Shown: positions 1 through 11,503, counted from the stretch's first letter. The stretch: 64,000 nt of DNA from Meconema thalassinum (GCA_946902985.2 OX336389.2:982636482-982700481), one strand, 5' to 3'. Notes: a model not told the origin generated them from the sequence alone. Numbers and translations: made by a program.

Positions 1-369
1 TAGTACTGTGCTCTTATATGTATATGAGCTTGGAAATATTCATCTCTTCAAAAGTTTTCTAAACTGTCCCATGATAAAATATAGCGACTCTGGACACAAG
101 CCACAGAACAGGTTTGTACCTCGCCGAGTTAGCCAGTTAACCGAGCCGACCAATGAGAAAATTAGCAGTCACGTGGGAGACTTGGCACTAGACTGCACAG
201 TTCTTAGCAGAAAGGAACTATGTTGCACGGAGATAATCGAGGACTCCCGAGGCGAGCCGATTCCCGCACGCGCTGTAAGTGTGTCTCGAGCATGGTAGAG
301 GAAGATTCGAGCAGTATGCGTGTCGCACAGCCAATGAGAAGCGACCTTACTTAGATAAGAGAAAACAAT
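1..369. other. Left flank of BEL element, no gene recognised
   Basis: This is the sequence just outside the left LTR. A 96-codon open frame at 8-298 shows no domain I recognise and no supporting codon or splice signal. The same unrecognised sequence resumes after the right LTR at 6232. Confidence 0.5.
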
Positions 370-374
370 GTAAT

Positions 375-593
375 TGTTGTTTCTAAAGCCTACCCGGCGT
401 TCTCAGATTCTTTTTATCATAATTAAACAGTTTTAAGTGCAAGAGATTTTATTATAGCCTACATGCTTCCATCATGGATTACAAAGAATAATACTCTTTC
501 AAAGAATACATACAAAGAGTACTAACAAAAAAAACGAAGGATAGCTGTTGCATCAAGGAACATACTTACAAAATGATATCCCGATATCCAACA
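375..593 (-). repeat. BEL 3' LTR
   Basis: This 219-bp LTR starts TGTTGTTTC and ends CCAACA. It is the 3' LTR because the element reads on the minus strand. It differs from the other LTR at two positions I can see (near 402 and near 535). Confidence 0.93.
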
Positions 594-607
594 TACTCCC
601 ACCTTCG
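594..607 (-). promoter_or_regulatory. Polypurine tract of BEL element
   Basis: On the minus strand the bases directly before the 3' LTR read CGAAGGTGGGAGTA. This is a purine run in the position where plus-strand DNA synthesis is primed. Confidence 0.6.
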
Positions 608-712
608 AGTCAAGACTAAATTCTCAACGACTCGAACTAAAACAACAATTCAGAACACAGTACATGAATAACAATATTAACAAAAAATAACAATCAGTCA
701 ATCAAATCACAA

Positions 713-3700
713 TCACTTTTGGAATCTAGCTGGCAGCTGTACTTTTCGTCCACATCTATTTTGCAGAAGTCCAACTACCTCCTCACTATCTTCCACACTC
801 GTTTGGACAGTTGTCTCAGTTCCACCACTCTTGACAAGTTCATTGCCTGTTTGAATCTCCCTTGCACAGATTTCCAAAGGATATAGTCTTTGAACTGGTC
901 GAAAGAGGACCCCTGAAGCCGTCTTCAATTTCACCAAGCGAACTTCTCCGTCGCGTCCTGGAATAAGCTGTTCCACCACAGCTAAAGGCCAATCGATTCG
1001 CTTCTGGTTGTCGGCTCCAACAAGAACAACTTCTCCCAGTAACAACTTGCGACGCTTCTTTTGAGCAGCTAAGGCCAACTGACCTAGATACTCATTCCTA
1101 AATCGTTGTCGAAAGCTGTCTCTTAACCTCTGACGATTTCTGCTCCTTCTGTTAAGGTTGTCAGAATCCATCACATCACAGTCTGGTACCCCCATTTCTT
1201 TGGTATCTAACAGAAACATATTAGGTGTGATAGGGGCTAAGTCGGTACTATCGTCTGACACATATGTCAGCGGTCTAGAGTTCATCACAACTTCGCAGTC
1301 ACATACGACTGTCTCCAACTCCTCATAGGTCAGTGAAGCTTTACCAAGAGTTTTCCTTAACAGTTGCTTCAGGAGCCTTATCAGGCGCTCCCACCATCCT
1401 CCCCACCATGCTGCTGTGGGAGGATTGAATCGCCAGTCAATCTGATGAACAGTGCTATATTTTGAAATCTTGTCCCAGTCTAGCTGACTGAAGGCATTGT
1501 TTGTCCCAACAAAATTTCCACCATTGTCTGTATATACAATTGAAGGTCTACCCCGCCGAGCCACAAATCTTCTGAAAGTTCGTAGAAATGAATCCATGGA
1601 CAACGATGAGGTCAACTCCAGGTGAACTGCGCGGTAAACTGCACACGTATATAGACATATCCATACTTTGTGATTGTCTCTTAAATACAAAGGCCCTGCT
1701 AAATTGATACCTGTGGTCTCGAAAGCAACTGCATCCCGCACTCGTGGTTCAGGCAGAGCTGGTGTATTTGCGGATATACCTCTCGCCTCATACCTCCGAC
1801 AGATAATGCAATTAGTCAAAATGGCTCGAATAGCTTTCCTTCCATTTAGAATCCAGAATTTTTCCCTCAAATGGCTTAGGAGACCTTGCACTCCTACATG
1901 GCAAGATTTGACATGTGCTCCGAGCACTAGCTTCTCAACTACAGGATGTTTGGAAGGTAACACTGCTGGCATCCTGAAGTACTCCAAATCACTTCTTTCG
2001 GTGATCCTCGTCTTCAATCGAATGACTCCATCGACATCCATAAAGGGGCACAACGTAGAAAGTTTCTCATCTGTGACTCCCCTAAAAGTCTCCCTTTGCA
2101 CCAATCGTATGAGATACTTCTCTGCTACGTTGAATTCCTTCTGTTGTAGCTCACTTTGACCCGCTACACATTTCTTTCTACATGAATTACTGAACCGCAG
2201 TATCCAACCAATGACCCTTAAAACTTTCTCATCATTGGAGAAATTGTAGAACTGACCCACATCGCTCTCGTTGCATAGAAGTGCCGAGGTGGTAGCTTTC
2301 CTACTCTCCAGCCTTACCATTTCTTCATCTGGTTCTGGTGCTTTTGAAGGCCACTCTCCCTGTGGCAGCTTCAGCCATGGTGGCCCCTCCCACCATTTAG
2401 ACTCCAGCAATTGTTCAGCAGAGCATCCACGACTAGGAAGATCAGCAGGATTCATATTGCCTGGTACGTGCCTCCAAGCTTCCTTCGCTGTCAGACGCTT
2501 GATCTCTTGAACCCTGTTCCATACAAAGACTCCCCAATGATCTTCCCGCTGTATCCATGTGAGGACAGTAGTCGAGTCAGTCCAGAAGAAGAAATCTGGA
2601 TGTAGTTCTTCAAATTCTTTCTTCAAAGGTGCCATTAACCTAGCTCCAATGGTTGCAGCTAACCATTCTAGCCTTGGAATAGTCATTCCTTTGAGCGGTG
2701 ACACTCTAGACTTTGCCTGTATCAGCTGTACATGTACACAAGAATTGTATTCCAAGCGTAAGAACACTGTTGCGGCATATGCAAGCTTACTGGCATCACA
2801 AAAGGTATGAACCGAGCACCTTATTACACTATCGCTAACTCCCATGACACAGCGTGGTATCTTCACATCTTCAAGTGCAGGAAGTTCTTGTAACCATAAT
2901 AAGAATGCATTTCTCACACTATCTGGAACTTCTTCATCCCATCCCCCTTTCATGGCCCAACACTGCTGTAACAAAAGCTTTGGACATAGCGAAACAGGGC
3001 ACGTGAAGCCAATAGGATCAAGCACTCTCTGTGCTATTGACAATATAGTTCTTCGAGTGATGGCCTTAATGTCCATAGGCTTGTAGCCACTCACAGCTAG
3101 AGTATCGAATTTTCTGTCCCAAATAAGGCCTGGAACAGGAGTAGCTGTCTTATTTTCTAGGTTAGAATCTGAATATTCCCAACCTCTCAAGTCAAATTTA
3201 GCTTCTGCCAGTATGCTTATTGCTTCTTCTTGAAAACGGTGCAAGTCCTCAGTAGATTGTAAACTGGTTACACAGTTATCCACGTAAAAACTCTTTTTTA
3301 GCTTCTCGATGGTAGCTATGGAATACCTCCCATTTCCCATACGTTCAAGACGTTTCAAATGTAAATTGATCACTGCACCTAACAAGAACGGGCTGCTAGT
3401 CACTCCAAACACAACACGTGTATGGTGGAATATTTTCAACTCTCCCTCAATGTCAACCCACAAAAACCTGAGGAAGTCCCGGTCCTCTTCACATAAGCTG
3501 ATTTGCAAGAATGCTTTCTTGATGTCTGCTATTACTCCAATTTGGTGGAGCCTAAAACGAAGAAGTAATGTAGGTATAATTTCAATTAGATTAATGCCCT
3601 TCTCTAAACACTGGTTCAGCGATGGAGAGCCACGCTCTCTAGACGAAGCATCGAAAACAGGTCGAACTCGCGTTGTACTGTTTTCTTTAAAAATGGGTCG

Positions 3701-3913
3701 ATGAGGTAAATAGTGGCCTTCATCCCACTGTGACACAGGTACTTCTTCAATGATTCCTTCTTGTGTCCAGTCCTTCAGAACTTCATCATATATTTCTTTG
3801 GAATCACTTTCTTTCAGCTTCTTGATGGTGTGTTCCATTCTTCTTTTCCCCAAATTGAAATTTCTTGGAACTGGTGGGTGTCCTTCAATCCATGGCAACC
3901 TCACTTCATAGCG
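713..3913 (-). CDS. BEL pol: reverse transcriptase, RNase H, integrase
   Basis: About 1066 codons remain open after the TGA at 3914-3916. The frame is the same as gag-pro and there is no ATG at its start, so it is the downstream half of one polyprotein. The first residues (RYEVRLPW) are typical of the BEL segment just before RT. RT carries the YVDN variant of the active-site box (around residue 206). RNase H shows FCDASK (near 370) and WTDST. Integrase has a His/Cys zinc region with HVG and CIICRR (near 675-710) and a TDNGGNF box (near 795), then WWGGWWERL and a conserved C-terminal domain. Translation without readthrough would not reach this part. I judge it intact apart from the upstream stop. 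Confidence 0.93.
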   Translation of the reverse strand, partial: RYEVRLPWIEGHPPVPRNFNLGKRRMEHTIKKLKESDSKEIYDEVLKDWTQEGIIEEVPVSQWDEGHYLPHRPIFKENSTTRVRPVFDASSRERGSPSLNQCLEKGINLIEIIPTLLLRFRLHQIGVIADIKKAFLQISLCEEDRDFLRFLWVDIEGELKIFHHTRVVFGVTSSPFLLGAVINLHLKRLERMGNGRYSIATIEKLKKSFYVDNCVTSLQSTEDLHRFQEEAISILAEAKFDLRGWEYSDSNLENKTATPVPGLIWDRKFDTLAVSGYKPMDIKAITRRTILSIAQRVLDPIGFTCPVSLCPKLLLQQCWAMKGGWDEEVPDSVRNAFLLWLQELPALEDVKIPRCVMGVSDSVIRCSVHTFCDASKLAYAATVFLRLEYNSCVHVQLIQAKSRVSPLKGMTIPRLEWLAATIGARLMAPLKKEFEELHPDFFFWTDSTTVLTWIQREDHWGVFVWNRVQEIKRLTAKEAWRHVPGNMNPADLPSRGCSAEQLLESKWWEGPPWLKLPQGEWPSKAPEPDEEMVRLESRKATTSALLCNESDVGQFYNFSNDEKVLRVIGWILRFSNSCRKKCVAGQSELQQKEFNVAEKYLIRLVQRETFRGVTDEKLSTLCPFMDVDGVIRLKTRITERSDLEYFRMPAVLPSKHPVVEKLVLGAHVKSCHVGVQGLLSHLREKFWILNGRKAIRAILTNCIICRRYEARGISANTPALPEPRVRDAVAFETTGINLAGPLYLRDNHKVWICLYTCAVYRAVHLELTSSLSMDSFLRTFRRFVARRGRPSIVYTDNGGNFVGTNNAFSQLDWDKISKYSTVHQIDWRFNPPTAAWWGGWWERLIRLLKQLLRKTLGKASLTYEELETVVCDCEVVMNSRPLTYVSDDSTDLAPITPNMFLLDTKEMGVPDCDVMDSDNLNRRSRNRQRLRDSFRQRFRNEYLGQLALAAQKKRRKLLLGEVVLVGADNQKRIDWPLAVVEQLIPGRDGEVRLVKLKTASGVLFRPVQRLYPLEICAREIQTGNELVKSGGTETTVQTSVEDSEEVVGLLQNRCGRKVQLPARFQK

Positions 3914-5815
3914 TCACTCTTCATTTGTCCTAACAGTATCCATAAAGTAATCATGTGTTGCCTGTTCCCTCTCTTCTCTATTCTTCCTTTCACCTGGATC
4001 TTGAATACCGAGTGCATCCAGCTCCCAAAGTTTGCTTACAGATTCGGTATGAACAAGCATTGAAAGTGCTGTCATAGAATTGGAAGATTTGGGCCCATTT
4101 ATCTTTCCTGTGACAATCCATCCCAGATAAGTCTCAATTGCAACAAGCCCACATTGTAAAATCTCCCTTCTGCCAGTGAGAAGTTTTCCATATATATCTG
4201 CTCCCGCCAAAACTTCAACAGGTTTATCTTCATCGAAGAGCTGTATACCTTTTTCAGTAGTTTCAGTCAACCATGGCCCAGGCTCAATGACAGGGATGCG
4301 AGAACAAATGTTTTCTTCATCCAGTGCTTCGAAATTACAAGCATAGGTCCCCTTGAGACTTTTTAACCTAACCTTGTAACAAAGATGTGGTTTTGGATTA
4401 GACACCTTACCCTCAAACAAACCATGGATCAGTGTCTCTTCACCGATGGGCTCATATCCCATACACTGAGCAGTGTCCTTCCTAATATAGGAACGTTGCG
4501 AGCCTGGGTCCATGAGGACACGGACTTGTTTTTCTTGCTCTCCTCTAATGGTCACCATGAGTGTTTGTAAAAATACCTGACTACAGTTCACATTTGATAG
4601 AGAATTCTCAACCGTTCCCCCTTCTTTTGGAGTTTGCTGCCTGTGACTTCTCGGACACATAACTGGGACATGCTTACCCTCACAAATAATACATTTTAAC
4701 AGTGTTTTACATTTTCTACTAATGTGACCAATCTTAAGACAAGAAAAGCAACAGTTCCTTCTTTTTAAAATGTTCCTCTTGTCATCCAGCTCCATTTTCT
4801 GGGCCTTAAAACAAGCATCGCTTGAGTGATTACCTTCACAAAATCCGCACACTTTTTGGTTTGGCTTAAAATTGACAAGGCCAGCTGCAGTTGGAACATT
4901 AGTACCGGTGTTATGACGGTTTGATTCTGTTCCTAATGTTTTCATGCTACCCTTGGAGTGGTTTCCTATCTTGAAGCCTTGGACTGCCATACAAATTCGC
5001 TCCTCATTTTCAACCTCGCATTTCAAGAAATTCATGAGGCTATCAAGTCTGGTTTTACCATCAGTTTGAGCCGAACTGGTGTTGTAGCTTCTCTGCCAAG
5101 CTCTCAAAACTTCTTCAGTGAGACATGACTCAACAAGTGGAAATTGCATTGCAGCATATTTATCTGTAGCTACTCCTAAAGTTTCCAAAGCCCTTAACTG
5201 TGTCTCGATTTTATCATATAGGGAGGAAAGACTGACTTGATTATGCTTCGAATTCATCGCTAGAGTCAGTTTGAGCAATTCCCTGACATAGAATTCCACC
5301 AAAATGTCTTCACGACCAAACCTAGCTTTCAAGCATTCAATAGCCTTGCTATAGTTACTGCCTGTAGGGGGAAAACTTTCCACCACTTCCCTAGCTCTAG
5401 TGTTTGGCTCCATAGCTTGTAACAAATACTGAAATTTGTCAGAATCATCTATGTCAGAATCGTCATTAATTTTCTTAAATTGACCCCAAAAGGTTAACCA
5501 GTCCTTGATTTCCCCTCCAAATTTATTTAACTCAAGAACAGGTAGTTTAAATTTTCTCTTGGTTATGTTTGACATAGTCATACTATCATCAACAGGGTTT
5601 AGGCTTCTTTGCAAGTAAATACTTATTCTTTTGTACTTGCCTGAGTATTCATCAGCGGTCTGTACCTCTGTATCCAAATCCTGCGATTTGGTAGCCGTAT
5701 TTTGCAGTAGCAAATCCAAAATTTCTGCATCCAAACGCGCCATCTCCTCGAATTTCTCGCGTAGTAATTCCAGATCCGCCATAACCTCCACATCATCTTG
5801 CTTTTCTGTGTTCAC
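3914..5815 (-). CDS. BEL gag and protease
   Basis: A 633-residue ORF begins with the ATG at 5815. The N-terminal part is an acidic and helical capsid-like region. It contains the BEL-type gag segment LPVLELNKFGGE near residue 90. Zinc knuckles follow: CGFCEGNH (near 322) and CCFSCLKIGH...C (near 357), plus a third Cys pair. An aspartic protease motif appears as MDPGSQRS near residue 437; most retropepsins have D-S/T-G, so the Pro after Asp is unusual. The ORF ends in a TGA directly followed in frame by pol. The stop could have arisen from a Gly codon (GGA) by one substitution, because a Gly often precedes the RYEVRLPW-type motif in this superfamily; that is an inference. Confidence 0.9.
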   Translation of the reverse strand: MNTEKQDDVEVMADLELLREKFEEMARLDAEILDLLLQNTATKSQDLDTEVQTADEYSGKYKRISIYLQRSLNPVDDSMTMSNITKRKFKLPVLELNKFGGEIKDWLTFWGQFKKINDDSDIDDSDKFQYLLQAMEPNTRAREVVESFPPTGSNYSKAIECLKARFGREDILVEFYVRELLKLTLAMNSKHNQVSLSSLYDKIETQLRALETLGVATDKYAAMQFPLVESCLTEEVLRAWQRSYNTSSAQTDGKTRLDSLMNFLKCEVENEERICMAVQGFKIGNHSKGSMKTLGTESNRHNTGTNVPTAAGLVNFKPNQKVCGFCEGNHSSDACFKAQKMELDDKRNILKRRNCCFSCLKIGHISRKCKTLLKCIICEGKHVPVMCPRSHRQQTPKEGGTVENSLSNVNCSQVFLQTLMVTIRGEQEKQVRVLMDPGSQRSYIRKDTAQCMGYEPIGEETLIHGLFEGKVSNPKPHLCYKVRLKSLKGTYACNFEALDEENICSRIPVIEPGPWLTETTEKGIQLFDEDKPVEVLAGADIYGKLLTGRREILQCGLVAIETYLGWIVTGKINGPKSSNSMTALSMLVHTESVSKLWELDALGIQDPGERKNREEREQATHDYFMDTVRTNEE

Positions 5816-5990
5816 TCTTGAGTTTCTTCATTCTTCCAAGTTGTTATACACGCGAGTAAATGCCGCCCGCACTACCGTACGTTTCTTTTTCAATGTATCC
5901 ATGACCAATTGGCTACGTTTCACAAACTGGATAAAACACTTCCCGATATATGTTGCGCTAATATGCAACCCACAATTTAACAAAATAATC

Positions 5991-6005
5991 CTGTCACGGT
6001 CGCCA
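5991..6005 (-). promoter_or_regulatory. BEL primer-binding site
   Basis: Two bases inside the 5' LTR the minus strand reads TGGCGACCGTGACAG. It starts with the TGG expected from pairing with a tRNA CCA end. A tRNA-Arg primer is plausible but I cannot confirm it without a tRNA set. Confidence 0.7.
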
Positions 6006-6007
6006 TA

Positions 6008-6226
6008 TGTTGTTTCTAAAGCCTACCCTGCGTTCTCAGATTCTTTTTATCATAATTAAACAGTTTTAAGTGCAAGAGATTTTATTATAGCCTACATGCT
6101 TCCATCATGGATTACAAAGAATAATACTCTTTCAAAGAATACATACAAAGAGTACTAACAAAAAAAACAAAGGATAGCTGTTGCATCAAGGAACATACTT
6201 ACAAAATGATATCCCGATATCCAACA
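6008..6226 (-). repeat. BEL 5' LTR
   Basis: This 219-bp LTR is followed by the target duplication GTAAT at 6227-6231. Being the 5' LTR it should carry the promoter. I see no clear TATA box that I would assert. Confidence 0.93.
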
Positions 6227-6231
6227 GTAAT

Positions 6232-7841
6232 GAGCATAGCTAATTACTAGCATGATTTTAACACATCGTAATGTCATGGAAGATATTAAATAATAAATAA
6301 GAACTATTTATTAACATTGCGGCTAATTATATGTTTAATTAAGGATTATTACTATCATCGATAATAAGCAACCAATCAGATCCATGTTCTGAAAAGGACG
6401 CTTACTTGAGCATTGACGAGGGGGATGAGAGAGAAGAGTCGAGGCCCTTAATACTTACAACTTCATGAGAGAAGGACGTCTCAACGAAATACTCAACAAT
6501 ATAACAAAGCTGTAGAGATTACGATATTTCTGAAGAAGATATTAACGAACGAAGGCACTTAGTTTGTGCAAATATATATCAAGTCGACATAAAACGATAT
6601 TTAAAAGTTTATTGAAATTAATCTACATTTTTAACCATGTCGAAATTACTGAAGTTGAGGGAGGAATATGCAACTGAATCTACAGGAGTTATAACGACCA
6701 ACTAAGATGTTAATGGGAACAGAACTATGACGACAACGAGAGTATTCGAATTGACATAACATCGATCTCGTGGGGGAGATTAACATCTCGTCTCTCCCAT
6801 GTAAAATATTCTACATCTACAATGTCATTTCACCAACTAAAATGACGAATACATATGTCAGAACTTTGGCGAAAGAAGACAGAAGAATTCACGAACGAGG
6901 GCGGCTAGGGTTGATCCCAGTGCCATCAAGCGAGAAAGAGTATCCCATCTCACACAAGAAGATTCACCAGCAGAAAGGACGGCCACACGAAGATGATGGA
7001 GTTCGAATCCCGTACCTGACCGTATGGGGACTTCTGTAGAAGACCGTAGAAGCCCACACGACATCATGCAGTCTCGCGCAATTAGTAACAATCCATTTCT
7101 GAAGGTTAGCGAAGAAAGCCCACTTCTAGTCATCTATAACGCAACACAAGGTAGTCTAATGACCAACGATATATCCCATCTTGTAGAGTATTTTAGAAAC
7201 TTTTGAGAATATCCGACAACTGTTTATTAATGCCATTTTTCTATGTTTACATAATATTGTTTTAGTTTTTTATGTTATATTTTAATAACTACGTCATGCG
7301 GATATTTATTCACGATTTTCGTCGATTTTTACTATTTAGAATTTTTATTTGAATTTTTGGAATTATGCGACTTTCGAAATTTGAATGAGGAGATTTTACA
7401 GTTTAGTTCAGAATATTTTTATGGTCAAGTTTAAATGTGTTTAGATCACATTTTGTCAGTTTTTGAATAGTAAGATATCGTTCTTTGACAACGATGATAA
7501 TGCAAATTTATTCCAAGAATGTTATACAGAAGTATATTTTAGAGAATGCGATTCTTAAAGATCTTATGTAGAGATCCATGTAAAGTCACGATCTGATATC
7601 TTATAGACAGATTTGGTTATAAATATTTGGTGACTAACAAACATAAAGTATAAAAGTTTATGAGAAATATATTAAAGAAAGAATTTGTAAAAGAATATAA
7701 TGTTATGTTAGTAAATACAAATTACAGCGTATTGTTGAAGTAATAAGGTTTTGAAGAAAGAATTTAAAGGAAATATCACAGCTAATAAGAAGCTTTATGG
7801 AAATGTGAGTGATATATAAAAGAAATAATATTGTTATTAGA
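6232..7841. other. AT-rich sequence with no recognised gene
   Basis: Short open frames at 6770-7039 (+) and 6858-7133 (-) have no recognisable domains. I also looked here for an upstream POMT2 exon and found none. I see no terminal repeats or tRNA-like promoter. Confidence 0.5.
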
Positions 7842-7849
7842 AGACTAGT

Positions 7850-10359
7850 CATCATCATCATCATTTCCCCTTATCCAGCTCCTGCCGGGTCGGGGTATTT
7901 ATGGCACTTCTCCACTTTCCTCTTTCCTTCCACAATCCTTCTTCCTCAATCTTGTCCCGGTCCAGATTTCTTTTTTTCACGCTGTTCTTCACTGAATCGA
8001 TCCACCTTGTTCTAGGTCTTCCCCTTGCTCTCTTACCCTTGCACTTGGCCACCAGCATCTGACTTGGTATTCTATTTTCCTCCATCCTCTTTACATGTCC
8101 AAACCACCTTAGTTAATTCTTCTCAATTGTCTCATTTAGTTTACCCATCCCAACTTCCTTCCTAACATCTTCATTCCTCACTCTGTCTTCCCTTGTCTTT
8201 CCTATCATACTTCTTAGGAATTTCATTCCACTGGCTTGGATTCTACTCTCTTGCCTGCTTGTCAGGGTCCAAGTCTCAGCTGGATAAGTTAATATGGGTA
8301 CATAGTATTCTTTATACATTACCTCCTTGCTTTTTCCTTGGTACTTCCTTATCCCAAACAAGTTTTCTTACACTTGGATAGAATGAATTGCTCTGCTGTA
8401 CCCTCCTGCCTATCTCCATGTCCAACCTACCAGTTTGCATCAATTCACTTCCTAGGTATTTGAACGTGTCCACAATTTCCAAACTCTTTACTTCCAATTT
8501 TCACAGTGCCCTTTCCTTGTCTTTCCCCTCTTGTCATCACCATGGTCTTGCTTTTCTCTATACTGATTTTCAGGCCGTACTTCTGAATATTTTCGTTCAG
8601 TGCATATAGTTGTTTTTGCACTTCTTTGGTGTTCCTTCCCCAGACCACAATATCGTCTGCAAATAATAGTAACTTCATTTCTTTATGTCCAAATGCTTAC
8701 TTCGTTTCCTTTACAATTTCATCCATTACCATTTTGAACAAAAGAGGTGACAGCACACTCCCCTGTCTTAGCCCAGTCTTGTTCCTAAACCAATCTGTCT
8801 TTCCAACTGGGGTCAGTACCCTGCTAACTCAGTTGTTGTACATTGCTTGCTCCATTTCCAACATTTCTTTTCCCAGTCTCTTCTTAACCATGGTTTCCCA
8901 TACCTTCTCTCTGGGGACACTATCATATGCCTTTTCTAGATCTATGAAAGTCATGACCAAATCCTCTCCATATTCCCAGTTCTTTTCTATCACCTGCCTG
9001 AAGCTAAAGATTGGGTCCACCGTGGATCTTCCACTCCTGAAGCCATACTGTTCCTCTTGCAACTCTCCTTCCACCTTTCTTCTCATTCTTCTTTCTAATA
9101 TCCTTTCCAGTATTTTTACTATCTGTGATATGAGGGTGATCCCTCTATAGTTATCACACACTTTCTTGTCCCCTTTCTTAAACAGTGGTATTATTAGCCC
9201 TTTCTCCCAGTCTTCTGGTACACATTTCCATTTCCACACACACTTTAGCAGTCGATACAACCATTGCATACCAACAGGCCTTTATCATTTGTACACTGAT
9301 TTCATCCACCCCTGTTGCTTTTCCCATCTTCATTTTCTGTACTGCTAATTCCACCTCCAGCATTGTTATATCATCTTCTGTTATAGAGTCGTCAGGCTGT
9401 GTCACTTCCATCTCACCTGTACAATTGTTCACATTCAATAGCTTATCGAAATACTCCTTCCATCATCCCTTTATCTCTTCTGGGTGTGTTAACAACTCTC
9501 CATCTTCCTTTTTCACTAGCTTTGTAGTAACTCTTTCTTTCCTCTTACTTCTTAGAAGTCCATACAGCATCCTTTTACTGCCACTTACATCTGTTTCCAT
9601 TCTTCGTGTAAATTCTTCCCAACTTTTCTTCTTTTCTTCTCCTGCCACTTTCTTACACCTCCGTTTGCTATCGTGATACTTCCTTTTGCTTTCTTCTGTT
9701 TGATCTCGGTTCCATTCTTTCCATGCAGACTTCTTTTTTTTTTTTCACTGCTTTCCTCACTTCCTCATTCCACCACAGTGTCTCCTTCTCTTTCACTCTT
9801 GTTGATGTCCTACCACAAGCACTCTCTGCTGCACCAGCAAATGCCTTTTTAAAGTGAGACCATTCCACTTCAGTAACTGGGATTTGTTGCTTCAATCTCT
9901 CCTGAAAATCTTCCTGTACAGTTTTGTCTTTCAATTTCCATACTTTTATTTTACTTTCTCTGATCTCCTTTGAAAAATGAAAATCCACAGCCTGCTTCCA
10001 GTCTCCGACCGGGTCAGGAATGGGATGAATGAAGCCCCCATCTAGCGGCGAGGATATGAACCGTGCCGGCTGCCGAGGCCTGACGCACTCCTCGGGGGCA
10101 ATGATTAAATGAATGACAGATGAAATGAAATGATAGTGGAGAGTGTTGCTGGAATGACGTTTTGACAGGGAAAACCGGAGTACCCGGAGAAAAACCTGTC
10201 TGCCTCCGTTTTGTCCAGCACAGATCTCACGTGGAGTGACAGGGATTTGAACCACGGACCCAGCGGTGAGAGGCCGGCGTGCTGCCGCCTAAGCCACGGA
10301 GGCTCGTCTCTGATCTCCTTTAGGTTTTCCAATTTTTCCCATCTAAATTTTGCCACCAC
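7850..10359 (-). mobile_element. RTE-A LINE, 5'-truncated and decayed
   Basis: The minus strand encodes broken pieces of the same protein as the intact copy at 27049-30027. They include the RT blocks PLFKKGDKK, QYGFRSGRSTVDPI, FIDLEKAYDSVPRE and LLLFADDIVVWG, then the C-terminal ETWTLTSRQESRIQAS and RARGRPRTRW. Frameshifts and stops break the frame many times. The 3' end has the (TCA)n tail at 7850-7864 and the 5' end stops inside the endonuclease region. Flanking AGACTAGT (7842-7849) and AGACTGGT (10360-10367) look like an 8-bp target duplication with one change. A SINE sits inside it at 9972-10306. Confidence 0.88.
9972..10306 (-). mobile_element. tRNA-derived SINE (family 1) nested in RTE-A
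   Basis: The minus strand begins with a tRNA-like head. It has an A box TGGCTTAGGCGG and a B box of the form GGTTCAAATCC. The body contains CTCCGGGTACTCCGGTTTTCC. It is flanked by the 15-bp duplication TCTCTGATCTCCTTT at 9957-9971 and 10307-10321. The same family occurs at 33829, 34175 and 40314. Confidence 0.92.
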
Positions 10360-10367
10360 AGACTGGT

Positions 10368-11211
10368 ATTTTATCGTATTACCTGTTAAATTAATTCATC
10401 CATAGAACCAGTATTTTTATTACATATTTTTATTAAGGATGTTGAGACTACGAAAAGAATTTGTTAACGAGAAGTTAGTTCAGAATAATATGTTTTTGGA
10501 AGAAACTGCAAAGCATCTCTAAGAGAGAGATTTATTTATTCCCATAGCAGACGGAGGTATTTGTTGGATAACAATGAGCATTGTGAAACCATTGGTCAAT
10601 TGTTGAAGGAATGTCTGTAGTGACAGACTTGCGCATATTTTGAGGTTATTAATATTGGAAGTTATTGCAATAGTCTCATAGAGTTGAAACTCCTTGAAAG
10701 CATTAGGACAGCAGATCCTAGATGAAGTTGAATCTGAAAGAGATTATAGGATCAATGGATCTTTGTTGAAACTGAGAGTAAACTGAGCTCTATTTAAATG
10801 GTTCTTAATCAGATATTGAATTTACGGTAATTATTCGACAAATTGGAAGATTATATTTTTATTAAGTATTTTTATTTTGATGACTCACCAGTTGTAGGAG
10901 GTCTATGAACTATGTCTTTACTTAATTGTATGGATTATAGCATCCCGAATTGTAACAGTTTCACGAATAAGACATAGTATGGTGAATGATAATTTTCTAA
11001 AGTCCGTTGAAGAGTAGTGAAGAAATCGGAAGACAATTTATGTCTATATTGTCTGTAAAGAAGGCAGTTGGCCCGTTGTATATATTCTATTTTTAAATTG
11101 AGTAGTTGCTGAACTACAGCGATAATATTTGGGTTGTATATAAATAATATTTAGAATTTAAAGAAAGGTTTATAGTTATATTTATGCGTATTATAATTTT
11201 TAATTTGTAGT
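10368..11211. other. AT-rich spacer, nothing recognised
   Basis: There is no open frame with a recognisable product and no obvious terminal repeats. It lies between the RTE-A fragment and the piggyBac element. Confidence 0.5.
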
Positions 11212-11503
11212 TTAACTCTTAGAATACCAAGGAGCGCAAAAGCGTTCCTCGGCGTGTTAGCGAAAACAGCCAGGAACGCAATAGCGCTCCTCATGCAGGC
11301 AGTTTCATATATGCTTGTAGTTCTCAGTTTTCTAACAGATCGCAGCACAATGCAGATTATCCAGAATCGGCAAAGCGTGCAGTTCCTAAATTTACCACAA
11401 CTATCGCGGTAATAGTTTTATTTACGGAGATATGATATTTTTGAAAGCGCTCACTGTTTTGTCCACCACGCACTATTGTTAGTACGAATATGGCCTCAGC
11501 GGC

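Larger units (their letters stand above)
375..6226 (-). mobile_element. BEL/Pao LTR retrotransposon, near full length
   Basis: The element is bounded by two 219-bp direct repeats that begin TG and end CA. It is flanked by the 5-bp target duplication GTAAT at 370-374 and 6227-6231. It is transcribed from the minus strand, so the right LTR is the 5' LTR. Internal order is primer-binding site, gag, protease, reverse transcriptase, RNase H, integrase, then a purine tract. There is no envelope-like ORF. Reading the two LTRs side by side I see only two substitutions, which suggests a recent insertion. One in-frame TGA separates gag-pro from pol. The protein motifs and 5-bp duplication fit the BEL/Pao superfamily. 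Confidence 0.95.

Noticed and set aside
8..298. 96-codon open frame at the left edge
   Set aside because: No domain, no splice or start context, and low-complexity composition; length is within chance.
375..6226. Endogenous retrovirus
   Set aside because: There is no envelope-like ORF, and gag and pol motifs are of the BEL/Pao type.
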